From positions 1 through 64,000 of the forward strand of contig CAXIBC010000004.1 of the NCBI GenBank assembly GCA_964022115.1: a stretch of 64,000 nt of DNA, given 5' to 3'. The notes under the pieces were generated by a model. The model worked only from the letters and a program-made list of their open reading frames with translations. It was not told the DNA's origin and did no database searches. The DNA comes from Oleispira sp964022115. GTDB lineage: Bacteria; Pseudomonadota; Gammaproteobacteria; Pseudomonadales; Oceanobacteraceae. The stretch's first letter is position 1; each line of letters opens with the position of its first letter. A program made the translations under genes and the position numbers. Shown in pieces: positions 9,701 to 18,651 of this stretch.

Positions 9701-10384
9701 GTCATGGTTGATGGTCAAGATGTGGGGGATCCTGATGTGGCATTAGCCTTCCCTGAAAATTTAGCGCCAACCCGTGCGCGCCATGAATTGTTTTTTAATC
9801 AAGACGGCACTTTGGATTTAGAGGCTACCGGTGATATTTATGTCACCAACTGGGACCCAAGCGATGAAAATGGTGATTCCAGTGGTGCCTTGAACTCACA
9901 GAATGTATTGGAGGGTGGATTACCTTTAACGACCCCTGCTAGTAATTCAAACTTCCAAATTGTCTTAGAAGGCTCAACTCAGTTTGCTAGCTCATTCTCA
10001 GTCAATGGTGTCAGTCAAAATGGTTATACCACAGGGCGCCTGGCTGGCTTAGAAGTGGATCAAGAGGGGGTTATTTTTGCGCGCTATACCAATGGCCAAG
10101 CTCAGGTATTAGGCCAAGTAGCCTTAGCTAACTTCCGTAATCCTGAAGGTTTGACCCCATTAGGAGGAACGGGTTGGGGTGAGTCGTATGAATCTGGGGT
10201 AGCGACTGTGGGATCTCCACGAACCGGCTCTTTTGGGCAGCTACGGTCTTCAGCTTTGGAAGATTCGAATGTTGATATCTCGGAAGAATTGGTCGGTTTA
10301 ATTATCGCTCAGCGTAATTTCCAGGCTAGTGCTAAAACCATTGAGACCACAGACCAGATTACCCAAACCATTTTGAACCTTTAA
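6764..10384 (+). CDS. flgE: Giant flagellar hook protein FlgE
   Basis: FlgE polymerises into the hook. Both ends are canonical: the N-terminal axial motif (residues 1-45, GLSGIRAASTDLEVTGNNVANASTTGFKES) and the C-terminal helix (NVDISEELVGLIIAQRNFQASAKTIETTDQITQTILNL). At 1206 residues it is about three times the usual 400. Roughly 750 residues of Thr/Ala/Gly/Asn-rich, beta-like sequence are inserted between the D1 halves. It includes repeated modules, for example starting near residues 504 and 613, each with an FxLxV strand, a YxSxxxLAxxI helix and a later short strand. The frame is open throughout, so this is not a fusion artefact visible here. Last gene of flgBCDE, followed by a candidate terminator. 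Confidence 0.95.
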   Translation: MSFNIGLSGIRAASTDLEVTGNNVANASTTGFKESRAEFSDVYTNTLLGTGSKPVGSGVMVENVRQEFSQGNISGTENALDMAIDGNGFFVLEDRGTISYTRAGLFGLDKEGYVVANNGGRVQGFDANSDGVVSGVLGPLQIEVGNQAPALTSRVSAIFNLDAGENVLQTQGLELTSNGLAIGVADSGIIESTASYLVAAGQPTTAGSPALLDWTGGNTVAAVGAGGAFGPADIQFDLGDGNGLQTVSVTTTGVLSEQGLLAEIQTAIDGVFGSQQLTATTSTTGELVIQRAGINGTNGTSFTTVDISFNAEFGPHGGVQAGTAGSPLFVGSVPQSADFRSIPGTSTTTRSTSTPPLNIVVSDAGAPHQLTADNVYANLDISNGGGNVLAFSIATEGGATYPINLSEAAWVGAAPANYASVSIAEMVAEINAQITATSGGGNEETLAFDNGGRIEFQAQVPPAANGDFVQIADNTTSSVTYDLNNLGFLSSNRLDAGSEPVQANNEFNLEVTSTSGNGAGPFQITIPANSYASLDDIAVAVQQQIDVYIGAGGLNGKVTVAAVGGQLVFTNTNTGAGEGISITPTAAEPQAASALGLDSLFAVTGQDEVDKSNSFRLNLTVPAPDSDNRSGSVLISLDEEYRSVQQLATSINRQLNSQNGDDYIGIRAQAVEISPSVVPPQFTLELVAVEKGEASIISISDITASGPDVSAEELFAILQSNPADGSLLTTGIEGVNNQYPEQQVTLVDPEGNETTVTIPEGTEANEIASIFNQQAGMTATANTEMTIPLSSYNNPGNTLNIVVNGQQIAATTLPEMADEINSFRSTTLPGFNARVNESGDLVITNEIGRDVKLEIESPAATDSLVVMGAENTGPVVLGGTATAATAAAVGGHITFTLNEGYTLQDPQPTISGLFGALTEDEFTAVTLNAFDPLDQNTYNHATSTTTYDSLGNAHVMTQYFVKEPVDPNRPNEQNIWAMYVMVDGQDVGDPDVALAFPENLAPTRARHELFFNQDGTLDLEATGDIYVTNWDPSDENGDSSGALNSQNVLEGGLPLTTPASNSNFQIVLEGSTQFASSFSVNGVSQNGYTTGRLAGLEVDQEGVIFARYTNGQAQVLGQVALANFRNPEGLTPLGGTGWGESYESGVATVGSPRTGSFGQLRSSALEDSNVDISEELVGLIIAQRNFQASAKTIETTDQITQTILNL

Positions 10385-10413
10385 ATGAATATGCTTTAAA
10401 CCGACAGTAATAG

Positions 10414-10468
10414 CGGCAGCCACTCTCCGCCTAGATCCATGATTTAGGTTCAAGGTTGCCGTCTTTCC
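10414..10468 (+). terminator. Candidate terminator after flgE
   Basis: CGGCAGCC (10414-10421) pairs with GGTTGCCG (10454-10461) with one mismatch. A nested stem lies between (CTAGATC with GATTTAG, one G-T pair), and a pyrimidine-rich TCTTTCCTTTC follows. It lies between the flgE stop and the sigma-54 promoter of flgF, the expected place for an operon end. Confidence 0.55.
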
Positions 10469-10535
10469 TTTCTCAGTCTCACTTCTGCCTCTCTATATCC
10501 TGCTAAGTTATTGAATTTATAAGTAATTATATTAT

Positions 10536-10551
10536 TGGCACTGCCTTTGCA
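10536..10551 (+). promoter_or_regulatory. Sigma-54 promoter for flgF
   Basis: TGGCAC, TGCCT, TTGCA matches the sigma-54 -24/-12 consensus closely and has exact GG/GC register. Predicted start near 10562, about 47 bases before flgF. It likely drives flgFGHI and the small gene behind flgI. Confidence 0.88.
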
Positions 10552-10608
10552 ATGTATCTAATAAAGCATTAAAGCGATATTAAATTTTAGATTTGCAGGA
10601 GTTAGGTT

Positions 10609-11361
10609 ATGGATCGCGCATTATATATTGCCATGTCCGGTGCCAAACAAAACGTGGTTAGCCAGACGGCTCATTCAAACAACTTAGCCAATGCCAGTAC
10701 TACGGGTTTTCGTTCTGATTATACCCAGTCACGTGCGCAGCCTGTTTTTGGTGATCATTTTCCGACTCGTGCATTTGCCATGGCTGAGCGTCCTGCTAGT
10801 GATTTTCGCCAAGGCCCATTGCAAGAAACTGGCCGTCAAATGGATGTGGCCATTGAAGGTCCTGGTTGGTTTGTAGTGCAGGGGGCTGATGGTGAAGAAG
10901 CTTATACTCGCGCTGGGGATTTATCCGTTGACCCTCAAGGGCGATTGATCAATGCCCGTGGCCTGCAAATGATGGGGGATGGTGGGCCGATTGTGATTCC
11001 TCCTTTTGAATCGATAGAAATTGCCCGTGATGGCACGATTTCTATTCGACCTCAAGGTGAAGGTGCCGCGGCCGTTGCCGAAGTGGTACAGCTGCGCTTG
11101 GTTAACCCAGACGGTAAGAGTTTAGAAAAAGGCGAAGATGGTTTGTTTCGCATTCGAGGTCGTCAGCCTAGAGATCCAGGCGCTAATGTCGATCCAAATA
11201 TGACCTTGGTTAATGGCTTTGTCGAAGGCAGTAATGTGAATGCCGTGACGGAATTAACCCAGGTATTGGCAATGAATCGTCAATATGAAATGCAGATCAA
11301 ATTAATGAAAACCGCCGACGAAAATAGCGCGGCAACTACTCAGTTATTAAGCGCGCAATAA
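10609..11361 (+). CDS. flgF: Flagellar proximal rod protein FlgF
   Basis: FlgF is a rod subunit next to the FlgG distal rod. At 250 residues it is normal in size, unlike FlgE. It has the N-terminal axial motif (AHSNNLANASTTGFRSDY), the central FlgE/F/G-type region (GPGWFVVQGADGEEAYTRAGD) and the C-terminal helix (NVNAVTELTQVLAMNRQYEMQIKLMKTADEN). GCAGGAG lies just upstream of the ATG. First gene behind its own sigma-54 promoter; flgG follows nine bases after the stop. Confidence 0.95.
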   Translation: MDRALYIAMSGAKQNVVSQTAHSNNLANASTTGFRSDYTQSRAQPVFGDHFPTRAFAMAERPASDFRQGPLQETGRQMDVAIEGPGWFVVQGADGEEAYTRAGDLSVDPQGRLINARGLQMMGDGGPIVIPPFESIEIARDGTISIRPQGEGAAAVAEVVQLRLVNPDGKSLEKGEDGLFRIRGRQPRDPGANVDPNMTLVNGFVEGSNVNAVTELTQVLAMNRQYEMQIKLMKTADENSAATTQLLSAQ

Positions 11362-11370
11362 GGGGGATGT

Positions 11371-12156
11371 ATGCATTCAGCATTATGGGTAAGTAAAAGT
11401 GGTTTAGAGGCACAAGATCTAGCCTTAACAACGGTCTCGAATAACCTTGCTAACGTTTCTACTACGGGCTTTAAAAAAGACCGTCCGGTATTCGAAGATT
11501 TATTATATCAAATTCAACGACAGCCTGGGGCAAACTCATCGGCGGATACCCGTTTACCTTCGGGTTTGCAGGTCGGCACAGGGGTAAGAACGGCGGGTAC
11601 TCAAAAAGTATTTACTACTGGCAGTTTGCAGCTTACTGATCAGCCATTGGATATGGCGGTGAATGGTCGGGGATTTTTTCAGATTCAGATGCCTGATGGC
11701 ACCCTGTCTTATACCCGGGATGGCACTTTTCATATCAATGCCGAAGGCACCATAGTGAACGTCAATGGCTATGCGCTGGAACCGCAAATTGATATCCCTG
11801 AACTCACAAATCAATTAACCATTAGTAACGATGGCATAGTGCAAGCGACCTTGTTTGGTGATGCGACGCCACAAGAGCTAGGGCAAATTGATCTGGTGGA
11901 TTTTATCAATCCAGCGGGTCTGCAAGCGGCTGGTGGCAATTTATTTAAAGAAACCGCCGCGAGTGGCGCCCCTAATGTAGGCGTCGCGGCAAACGATGGT
12001 TTTGGTGCGATTGAACAAGGCGCGTTAGAAAACTCAAACGTAGAAGTTGTGGAAGAGTTAGTGAAGATGATTACCGTGCAGCGCGCTTATGAAATGAACT
12101 CAAAGGTCGTTTCAGCTGCGGATCAGATGTTGCAGTTCTTAACCCAGAATACCTAA
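11371..12156 (+). CDS. flgG: Flagellar distal rod protein FlgG
   Basis: FlgG builds the distal rod (drive shaft). The 261-residue protein has all family blocks: NNLANVSTTGFKKDRPVFEDLLYQ near the start, LDMAVNGRGFFQIQMPDGTLSYTRDG in the middle, and the C-terminal ENSNVEVVEELVKMITVQRAYEMNSKVVSAADQMLQ. It is the most conserved axial protein and its size is normal. An AGGGGGATGT site precedes the start. It lies between flgF and flgH. Confidence 0.97.
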   Translation: MHSALWVSKSGLEAQDLALTTVSNNLANVSTTGFKKDRPVFEDLLYQIQRQPGANSSADTRLPSGLQVGTGVRTAGTQKVFTTGSLQLTDQPLDMAVNGRGFFQIQMPDGTLSYTRDGTFHINAEGTIVNVNGYALEPQIDIPELTNQLTISNDGIVQATLFGDATPQELGQIDLVDFINPAGLQAAGGNLFKETAASGAPNVGVAANDGFGAIEQGALENSNVEVVEELVKMITVQRAYEMNSKVVSAADQMLQFLTQNT

Positions 12157-12185
12157 TAGTAGTGATAAATAAGCGGAGAAATAAG

Positions 12186-12869
12186 ATGAGATTAATTAAC
12201 TATTTAGTTCCCGCAATACTGACGATTTCAGGCTGCAGCAGTGTGCCTTTGGAGCAGGATGTATATCCGAACGATCCCGAGTACGCTCCGGTTCCTTCTT
12301 CTTCATTGCAGGCGGCTCCCAATATAAATGGTTCCTTGTATAAATCTAATTATAGCTTGAGCTTATTTTCGGATCAGCAAGCGACCCAAGTCGGTGACAT
12401 TATTACGGTGATTTTTGATGAACAATATAACTCGTCAAAATCGGCCGAAACTAAGTCGAAAAAAGATTCTTCCAATAGTGCTAATCCGGTAAGCCTATTA
12501 AATACTGTGCCTGGTTGGAGAAATTTAGGCCTAGATATTGATGTCGATCATAATCGTTCTTTTAATGGTAAAGGCGATGCCGATCGTAGTAATAGTTTAA
12601 GTGGCACGATTTCTGTAACAGTTTCCGACATATTACCGAGTGGTGTATTGCAGATTCGGGGTGAGAAATGGTTAACCTTGAGTGAAGGTGACGAATATAT
12701 TCGTATTATTGGTCTGATTCGGCCACAAGATATCACCCCGCAAAATACCGTTATGTCGAGTAAAGTCGCGGATGCACGGATTAAATTTGGTGGTCGTGGC
12801 AACTTAAATAACGCGACTAAAGAAGGTTGGTTTGGTCGTATGACAAACAGTGCTTGGTGGCCTTTTTAA
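12186..12869 (+). CDS. flgH: L-ring lipoprotein FlgH
   Basis: FlgH forms the L ring, the outer-membrane bushing around the rod. I choose the ATG at 12186 (MRLINYL, 227 residues) because CGGAGAA stands six to eight bases upstream; a GTG at 12162 would add eight residues before the signal sequence. The lipoprotein signal ends in ISGC, so Cys16 should be lipidated after cleavage. The FlgH blocks GDIITVIFDEQYNSSKSAETK and SGVLQIRGEKWLTLSEGDEYIRIIGLIRPQDI are clear. The C-terminus is the usual W-rich NSAWWPF. Confidence 0.95.
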   Translation: MRLINYLVPAILTISGCSSVPLEQDVYPNDPEYAPVPSSSLQAAPNINGSLYKSNYSLSLFSDQQATQVGDIITVIFDEQYNSSKSAETKSKKDSSNSANPVSLLNTVPGWRNLGLDIDVDHNRSFNGKGDADRSNSLSGTISVTVSDILPSGVLQIRGEKWLTLSEGDEYIRIIGLIRPQDITPQNTVMSSKVADARIKFGGRGNLNNATKEGWFGRMTNSAWWPF

Positions 12870-12921
12870 CGAGGTGGTTACTGTATTAATGCCAGCGCTA
12901 AAGCTAAGTTTGGAGAAAATC

Positions 12922-14064
12922 GTGAATATTTTGACTGAAAAAGGCTTGAACAAGATTTATATGATGATTATTTGGCGCTTTATGGTATTCGTTATTTTGA
13001 CGCTGCCGATGGTATTACCTACGGCTCATGCCGAGCGCATTAAAGACATTAGTTCCATTGCCGGTGTACGCAGTAATCAGTTGATTGGTTATGGTCTAGT
13101 GGTTGGCTTAGATGGCTCCGGGGATAAAGCCCCTTTCACGACACAAACCTTTCGTAACATGATGGCGGAGTTTGGTATAACCATACCGAATGGGGTTGAT
13201 CCTAAATTAAAAAATGTGGCGGCGGTTTCAATTACTGCAGAAATGCCCGCCTTTGCCAAACCAGGTCAGCGTTTGGATATCACAGTCTCTTCTTTAGGGA
13301 ATGCAAAAAGTTTACGTGGTGGCTCATTATTATTTGCGCCTTTAAAAGGGGCTGATGGCCAGGTCTATGCGATTGCCCAAGGGAACTTAGTGGTCGGAGG
13401 CTTTGGTGTGCAAGGCAATGATGGTTCAAAAATTACAGTGAATGTCCCTAGTGTGGGGCGGATACCAAATGGTGCAACGGTTGAGCGCGCCATTCCCAAT
13501 GCGTTTGGCCACGGTGATAGCTTGGTACTGAATCTTGATCAAGCCAACTTTACTACGGCACGACATATTATCGATAAGTTAAACGACCTGTTAGGACCCG
13601 GTACAGCGGAGGCGCTAGACGCCACCTCGATTCGCATCAGTGCGCCCAGAGACTTAAGTCAGCGGGTTTCGTTTTTATCTGTGATTGAAAATATAGAAGT
13701 CACCACGGGTGAATCGCGAGCGAAAGTGATTATTAATTCTCGTACCGGTACGATCGTCATGGGACAGCATGTGAAAATTGAGCCAGTTGCGGTAACCCAT
13801 GGCAGCTTAACGGTGACGGTACAAGAAAATATAGAAGTCGTGCAGCCAAATGCTTTAGCTGAAGGTGAAACCGCGATCGTGCCAAGAACTAATATCAATG
13901 CGACTCAAGAGAATAGCCGCATGTTTAAGTTTGGTCCTGGGGTATCCTTGGATCAAATTGTAAAAGCGGTTAATGAGGTAGGCGCAGCACCAGGTGATTT
14001 AATGGCTATACTAGAAGCATTGAAACAAGCGGGTGCATTAAAAGCTGAGCTTGTGGTTATATAA
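12922..14064 (+). CDS. flgI: P-ring protein FlgI
   Basis: FlgI forms the periplasmic P ring. The open frame reaches back to 12850 inside flgH, but I choose the GTG at 12922 because GGAGA lies five bases upstream, giving 380 residues. An ATG at 12961 is the next option. The signal peptide ends at AHA, so the mature protein begins ERIKDISSIAGVRSNQLIGYGLVVGL, the family signature. The C-terminus (VSLDQIVKAVNEVGAAPGDLMAILEALKQAGALKAELVVI) is also canonical. Confidence 0.95.
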   Translation: MNILTEKGLNKIYMMIIWRFMVFVILTLPMVLPTAHAERIKDISSIAGVRSNQLIGYGLVVGLDGSGDKAPFTTQTFRNMMAEFGITIPNGVDPKLKNVAAVSITAEMPAFAKPGQRLDITVSSLGNAKSLRGGSLLFAPLKGADGQVYAIAQGNLVVGGFGVQGNDGSKITVNVPSVGRIPNGATVERAIPNAFGHGDSLVLNLDQANFTTARHIIDKLNDLLGPGTAEALDATSIRISAPRDLSQRVSFLSVIENIEVTTGESRAKVIINSRTGTIVMGQHVKIEPVAVTHGSLTVTVQENIEVVQPNALAEGETAIVPRTNINATQENSRMFKFGPGVSLDQIVKAVNEVGAAPGDLMAILEALKQAGALKAELVVI

Positions 14065-14094
14065 TATTGATGTGATGCTAGGAATAAAATACAC

Positions 14095-14388
14095 ATGCTT
14101 CAGCAGAATACTTTATTAGATGAAATAGAAGCCCTTAGCGCTGAAATTCATTCGTTATTAAAGCAAGGGGTGAAAGCACTCAGTGAAAAACGCATTGAGC
14201 AGCGCCAGCAAAAAATTGAATTATTATTCATTCATCCCGATCGCATAAGCGCAGCAGACCAGCAGCGTTTAATGACTATGCTAGATCAAGATGAAGACAT
14301 TAAGCAGCAGTTAAAAAAAGAACAGCAAGAGTATCATAACCGTAATCGCAAACGTTCTAAGCTAAAACTGTATAAACAAAATAGCTAA
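14095..14388 (+). CDS. Small helical protein between flgI and flgJ, unknown
   Basis: I do not recognise this 97-residue protein. It is almost entirely helical and charged, rich in Gln, Glu, Leu and Lys, with no signal peptide or membrane segment, and it ends in a strongly basic RNRKRSKLKLY tail. It begins 30 bases after flgI and ends before the sigma-54 promoter of flgJ, so it probably shares the flgFGHI transcript. Size, helicity and position suggest a small export chaperone of the FliT/FlgN kind. No fliT is found next to fliS here, so it might fill that role, but this is inference only. Confidence 0.65.
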   Translation: MLQQNTLLDEIEALSAEIHSLLKQGVKALSEKRIEQRQQKIELLFIHPDRISAADQQRLMTMLDQDEDIKQQLKKEQQEYHNRNRKRSKLKLYKQNS

Positions 14389-14493
14389 CTCAAGCGGCAA
14401 GTCCTTGCCACTTTCATCACCATTTATTTCAGAAACCTGCCAACCTTCTTGCTAATACCCTGTTAACCCCCATGAATGCAGTAACTTCCTAGT

Positions 14494-14509
14494 TGGCAAA
14501 GAACTTGCT
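14494..14509 (+). promoter_or_regulatory. Sigma-54 promoter for flgJ
   Basis: TGGCAA, AGAAC, TTGCT fits the sigma-54 consensus with correct GG/GC register. Predicted start near 14520, about 56 bases before flgJ. A short hairpin upstream (GGCAA-GTCC-TTGCC, about 14397-14411) may end the preceding transcript. Confidence 0.75.
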
Positions 14510-14575
14510 CTATAAAACTAGATAGAAGCCGATCCGACCCTGATGGATCAAAACTAATGAGAGTGGGATAGTTTT

Positions 14576-15655
14576 ATGATTGCTAGTCCAGTTGCACAGC
14601 CACAAGATGTTTATACAGACCTTAATAGTCTGCAAAGCATTAATGATATTGGTCGCGAAGATAAAGACCAGGCTCTACGCAAGGTTGCTGAGCAGTTTGA
14701 ATCTATGTTCGTCAAGATGATGATGAAGTCAATGCGCGATGCCAATAAGGTCTTTCAAGAAGATTCGATTATGCATTCACCACAAGAAGATTTTTATCAA
14801 CAGATGTATGACGACCAGCTTTCTGTGAGTTTATCGGGCAAGCAAGGTATGGGGCTCGCAGACGTTATCTATCGTCAGTTAAATCAGCAATACGGTGATC
14901 CTACTAAGCGGGAAGACGTGCAGTGGCAACCTCTGGATGATAGACGTAAAAACTTCTCTCATGCGATCGACCTTCAGCCCATTGAAAATAAAAATACTCA
15001 GCTTAAATCGACCCACGAAAAACCCAGCTTTGAAATTGATAGCAGTTTTATAAATAAAGCGTCGAGCCTCGAGCTTAATCCGGATGTGAACTCTAAGGCT
15101 AATTCAACTGGAGAATCGAGCACAGACGAAAAAATTCAAGCATTTAATAGCCCGCAAGATTTCATTCAGCAACTTTACCCAGCGGCGAAAAAGATCGCTA
15201 AAGAAATGGGCATCAGCCCGAAAGCAATTATCTCCCAAGCGGCATTAGAAACTGGCTGGGGCCAATTTATGATTGCTGGGAAAGATGATCAACAAAGCTT
15301 TAACTTTTTTGGTATCAAGGCGGATAGTCGTTGGTCGGGGGAAAAGGTCACAGTGACCACTCATGAGTATCGAGAGGGCAAGCGGGTTAACGAAAAAGCA
15401 GACTTTCGTAGTTATCCGAGTATTGAAGCTGGGTTAAAAGATTATGCACAATTTTTACAAGCCCAACGCTATGATAAAGCGATGGCCGCGGGGACCGATG
15501 TAGAGCAGTACGCTCATGAATTACAGCAAGCTGGGTATGCAACGGATCCTGAGTATGCAGAAAAAATTTCACGTATTGCCAATAGCGAGATGATGCAAGC
15601 GGCATTAACCTCAAGTGGCCAGTCTTCGAAGATGATGGAGGTGCCTCGTGGGTGA
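14576..15655 (+). CDS. flgJ: Rod cap and peptidoglycan hydrolase FlgJ
   Basis: FlgJ caps the growing rod and cuts peptidoglycan so the rod can cross the wall. The N-terminal rod-binding domain (about 25-105) has the conserved FESMFVKMMMKSMRDAN block. A low-complexity linker (about 120-190) leads to a glucosaminidase domain (about 195-345) with the likely catalytic glutamate in AALETGWGQFMI and the block FNFFGIKAD. At 359 residues it is slightly long because of the linker. Its last 8 bases overlap flgK, indicating translational coupling. Confidence 0.95.
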   Translation: MIASPVAQPQDVYTDLNSLQSINDIGREDKDQALRKVAEQFESMFVKMMMKSMRDANKVFQEDSIMHSPQEDFYQQMYDDQLSVSLSGKQGMGLADVIYRQLNQQYGDPTKREDVQWQPLDDRRKNFSHAIDLQPIENKNTQLKSTHEKPSFEIDSSFINKASSLELNPDVNSKANSTGESSTDEKIQAFNSPQDFIQQLYPAAKKIAKEMGISPKAIISQAALETGWGQFMIAGKDDQQSFNFFGIKADSRWSGEKVTVTTHEYREGKRVNEKADFRSYPSIEAGLKDYAQFLQAQRYDKAMAAGTDVEQYAHELQQAGYATDPEYAEKISRIANSEMMQAALTSSGQSSKMMEVPRG

Positions 15656-18626
15656 TTTATTAGGCATTGGTATTTCCGGTTTAAAAGCCCAGCAAACCGC
15701 GTTATCGGTGACGGGGCACAACATTACGAATGCGGGTACCGAAGGCTATAGTCGCCAGACGGTTGATTTTCATGAGAATACTCCGCAATTTATTGGTGGT
15801 GCATGGGTCGGTAATGGCGTTTCTGTTGATACCATTAAGCGGGTATATGATGAGTTCTTAACCGAACAAATGCAGCGTGATACCTCCACCTTTAATGAGT
15901 TTGATACCTTAGCGCTGAACGCCTCGCAAATAGACAGTTTATTAGCCGATCCGGGTACGGGTATTCAGCCAGGTATTGAGCGTATGTTTGGCTCATTACA
16001 ATCTGTAGTCGATGACCCATCTTCCTTGCCGGCTAGGCAAGTTTTAATCAGTGAAGCAAATGGCCTGGTGGATCGATTTTCCAGTATTAACGATCGCTTA
16101 ATGGATCAAAGCGATATTATTAATGGCCAGATGAAAATTATTGCTGGAGAAATTTCAACCATAGGTAAAGCCATTGCTGAGCTGAATGAGCAAATTCAGT
16201 TTGCCCTTGCAGCCTCTAGTGGCAAGCAGCCAAATGATATGCTGGATCAGCGCGATCGCTTAATTACTGATCTTGCCGAACTGGTATCGGTTGAAGCGGT
16301 TGAGCAAGATGGTAGTGCAGTTAATGTCTTTATTGGTAATGGACAAGCATTAGTCGTGGGCAATAATTCGAATGAAATATTAGCGACCACAGGTAATTCA
16401 GACTCTTCACGAGTCGGAATATTTTTTCGTAACGGAGGGCGCGAACAAGAGATTACGACTGAGATTAAGGGTGGTCAGTTGGGGGGCATGCTTGAATTTC
16501 GGGCAACGGTTTTAGATACAACGTTTAATGCGTTAGGTCGCGTCGCGATGAGTATCAATGAAACGTTTAATCAGCAACATATTTTAGGGATTGATTTTGA
16601 AGGTAATAAAGGGGGTAATTTCTTTAGCGATATTAATACCCCAAGTAATACCTATTCAAGAGCGCAAGGTGATGCGCGTAACGCACAGCCAAACGATAGA
16701 TTGGTATCAGTTCATGTGACTGATACGTCGAAATTAACCACTGATAATTATCGCATGGAATTTCCTGGCCCAGGGGATTATATTTTTAAAGTATATAATG
16801 ATAATAGCGGTGAAGAGATAGCGTCTACGGCGTTAACCGGGTTTTTACCGCAGGCATTAGAGATTGATGGCTTTGAAATACGTTTAGAAGCAGGCAGCTT
16901 TCAAGCAGGGGATAAGTTTTTATTAACCCCAACACGTTCCGGTGCTGGCAACCTTGATATGAAAATTACGCGCCCAGAAGAGGTTGCGATTGCTTCTCCA
17001 ATATCAACCGATTCAGCGATTGGTAACCGAGGTAGTGGGGCTATATCTCAAGGCTCAGTATATGATGTTAATACCCCTTATTTATCCAGCGAAGGAGAAA
17101 TGGACCCACCGTTATTAATTCGTTTTTCGGCTGCCGACCGTTTTGACGTATTGGATAATTCAGATCCAGGTAATCCAATTCCTTTATTTCCACCGCTAAT
17201 GAATCAGAACTATTTTCCTGGTATTTCGAATAGCCTATTACCCGCCGATGAAGGAAAAACGGCCTTTACTAGCTTTGGTGGTTATTTGCCGGTTAAGCCG
17301 ACTTATCAAGCGCCAGCACCGGCTCCCATAGTGAATGCGGTGAATGGTTTTTTTCCTGAACGCATACGTATTAATCTTGAAGACCCTAAGACAGGTTTAG
17401 TTACCACTCAGCCTTTATTGACAACTCCTGCTAATGCTTCTGCGCAAGAAATTGCTCGTTTATTATCTGAACGTAATGGGATCGAAGCCAGCGCTCGCAC
17501 CACAGTTGAACTCACAGATTTTACCTCTGATAATAATTCTTTAATTAATATGGGCTTAACCCTTAATGGTATTCAGCTAACGGATACTTTAGGGGTAGGG
17601 CAAACCAAATATGATGCAGAGTATCCTGCCGTTGTCCCAGATCCTATTACCCCCAATTTTATTGCTGATCGCATCAATGCCAACCGTGCACTTCAAGATA
17701 AAGGCATTATTGCAAAAAGTGATGGTGATACCGTGACTATCATTGCTTTGCAAGGGGAGGACTTATCTTTTGATGTGACTGGGGATATGGGGGATAGCTT
17801 CACCCTATCCAATGGTCAGGATATTAAACTCACACAAACGGGAGCATCGCCACTTAGAAACTTGTCGGAATTTGAAGGCTTTGATTTTACCGTCGATGGA
17901 CCTTATACCTATGATTTTGAGGTGCCAGGGCAAGGCACTTTCAGTATTGAACTAACGGGAAATCATGCCACAGGGGCGGATGTATTAAACGAAATAGAAA
18001 ATAAAATTGCCGCCAGTGGCCTGTCATATTCTGGCAATGTAGATGCGGTTTTAGACGAAAAAGGTAATATTAGTTTTCAATCAAGATTACAAATTACCGG
18101 CACAGGGCCTAACGGTAGTAATAAAGTTGCCATGGGTGGGGAAATAAAAGTGGTGACAGAAGAACACTACAGTTTAGATATAGACCCTCCTGGTAATAAC
18201 TTATTTAATACTGCTCCTGTGGGCAAACCCATACACTTTGGATTTGAAATAGAAATTGAAGGCTTGGTTCAAGCCGGTGATAAATTTACCGTACAGTTTA
18301 ATAAAGACGGCACCTCAGACAGTCGTAATGGTACTCGCTTGGGTGATTTACAAATTCGCGATAGTATTAATGGTAATGCCAGTTATAGCGAAGCCTATTC
18401 CACCTTAGTAGAAGAGGTGGGCTCGATTACAAGCCGAGCTCAGCTTAATCAGGACTCTAGTGAGGTTTTATTGCGTAACTCAAAAGATGCCGTCGATAGT
18501 GCATCTGGGGTTAACCTCGATGAAGAAGCCGCGGCACTTATTCAATATGAGTTAGCGTATAATGCATCGGCAAAAGTAATTAAAGTTGCTCGCGATATTT
18601 TTGATACCTTACTTAATACTTTTTAA
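15648..18626 (+). CDS. flgK: Giant hook-filament junction protein FlgK (HAP1)
   Basis: FlgK joins hook and filament. It starts at GTG inside the end of flgJ with GATGGAGG upstream. The N-terminal block (GISGLKAQQTALSVTGHNITNAGTEGYSRQ) and C-terminal block (GVNLDEEAAALIQYELAYNASAKVIKVARDIFDTLLNTF) are canonical. At 992 residues it is far longer than the usual 450-690. The extra sequence lies mainly between about residues 340 and 920 and includes a beta-rich module near 744 (GFDFTVDG, then FSIELTG, then GADVLNEIENKI) like those in FlgE and FliD. A Pro-rich stretch lies near 535-570. Confidence 0.95.
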   Translation: MGDLLGIGISGLKAQQTALSVTGHNITNAGTEGYSRQTVDFHENTPQFIGGAWVGNGVSVDTIKRVYDEFLTEQMQRDTSTFNEFDTLALNASQIDSLLADPGTGIQPGIERMFGSLQSVVDDPSSLPARQVLISEANGLVDRFSSINDRLMDQSDIINGQMKIIAGEISTIGKAIAELNEQIQFALAASSGKQPNDMLDQRDRLITDLAELVSVEAVEQDGSAVNVFIGNGQALVVGNNSNEILATTGNSDSSRVGIFFRNGGREQEITTEIKGGQLGGMLEFRATVLDTTFNALGRVAMSINETFNQQHILGIDFEGNKGGNFFSDINTPSNTYSRAQGDARNAQPNDRLVSVHVTDTSKLTTDNYRMEFPGPGDYIFKVYNDNSGEEIASTALTGFLPQALEIDGFEIRLEAGSFQAGDKFLLTPTRSGAGNLDMKITRPEEVAIASPISTDSAIGNRGSGAISQGSVYDVNTPYLSSEGEMDPPLLIRFSAADRFDVLDNSDPGNPIPLFPPLMNQNYFPGISNSLLPADEGKTAFTSFGGYLPVKPTYQAPAPAPIVNAVNGFFPERIRINLEDPKTGLVTTQPLLTTPANASAQEIARLLSERNGIEASARTTVELTDFTSDNNSLINMGLTLNGIQLTDTLGVGQTKYDAEYPAVVPDPITPNFIADRINANRALQDKGIIAKSDGDTVTIIALQGEDLSFDVTGDMGDSFTLSNGQDIKLTQTGASPLRNLSEFEGFDFTVDGPYTYDFEVPGQGTFSIELTGNHATGADVLNEIENKIAASGLSYSGNVDAVLDEKGNISFQSRLQITGTGPNGSNKVAMGGEIKVVTEEHYSLDIDPPGNNLFNTAPVGKPIHFGFEIEIEGLVQAGDKFTVQFNKDGTSDSRNGTRLGDLQIRDSINGNASYSEAYSTLVEEVGSITSRAQLNQDSSEVLLRNSKDAVDSASGVNLDEEAAALIQYELAYNASAKVIKVARDIFDTLLNTF

Positions 18627-18651
18627 TTTCAGCCTTAGGAGACTTTAGAAT

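Noticed and set aside
6764..10384. FlgE as a sequencing or assembly fusion of two genes
   Set aside because: The reading frame is open throughout, both canonical ends are in one frame, and three other axial proteins show the same kind of expansion.
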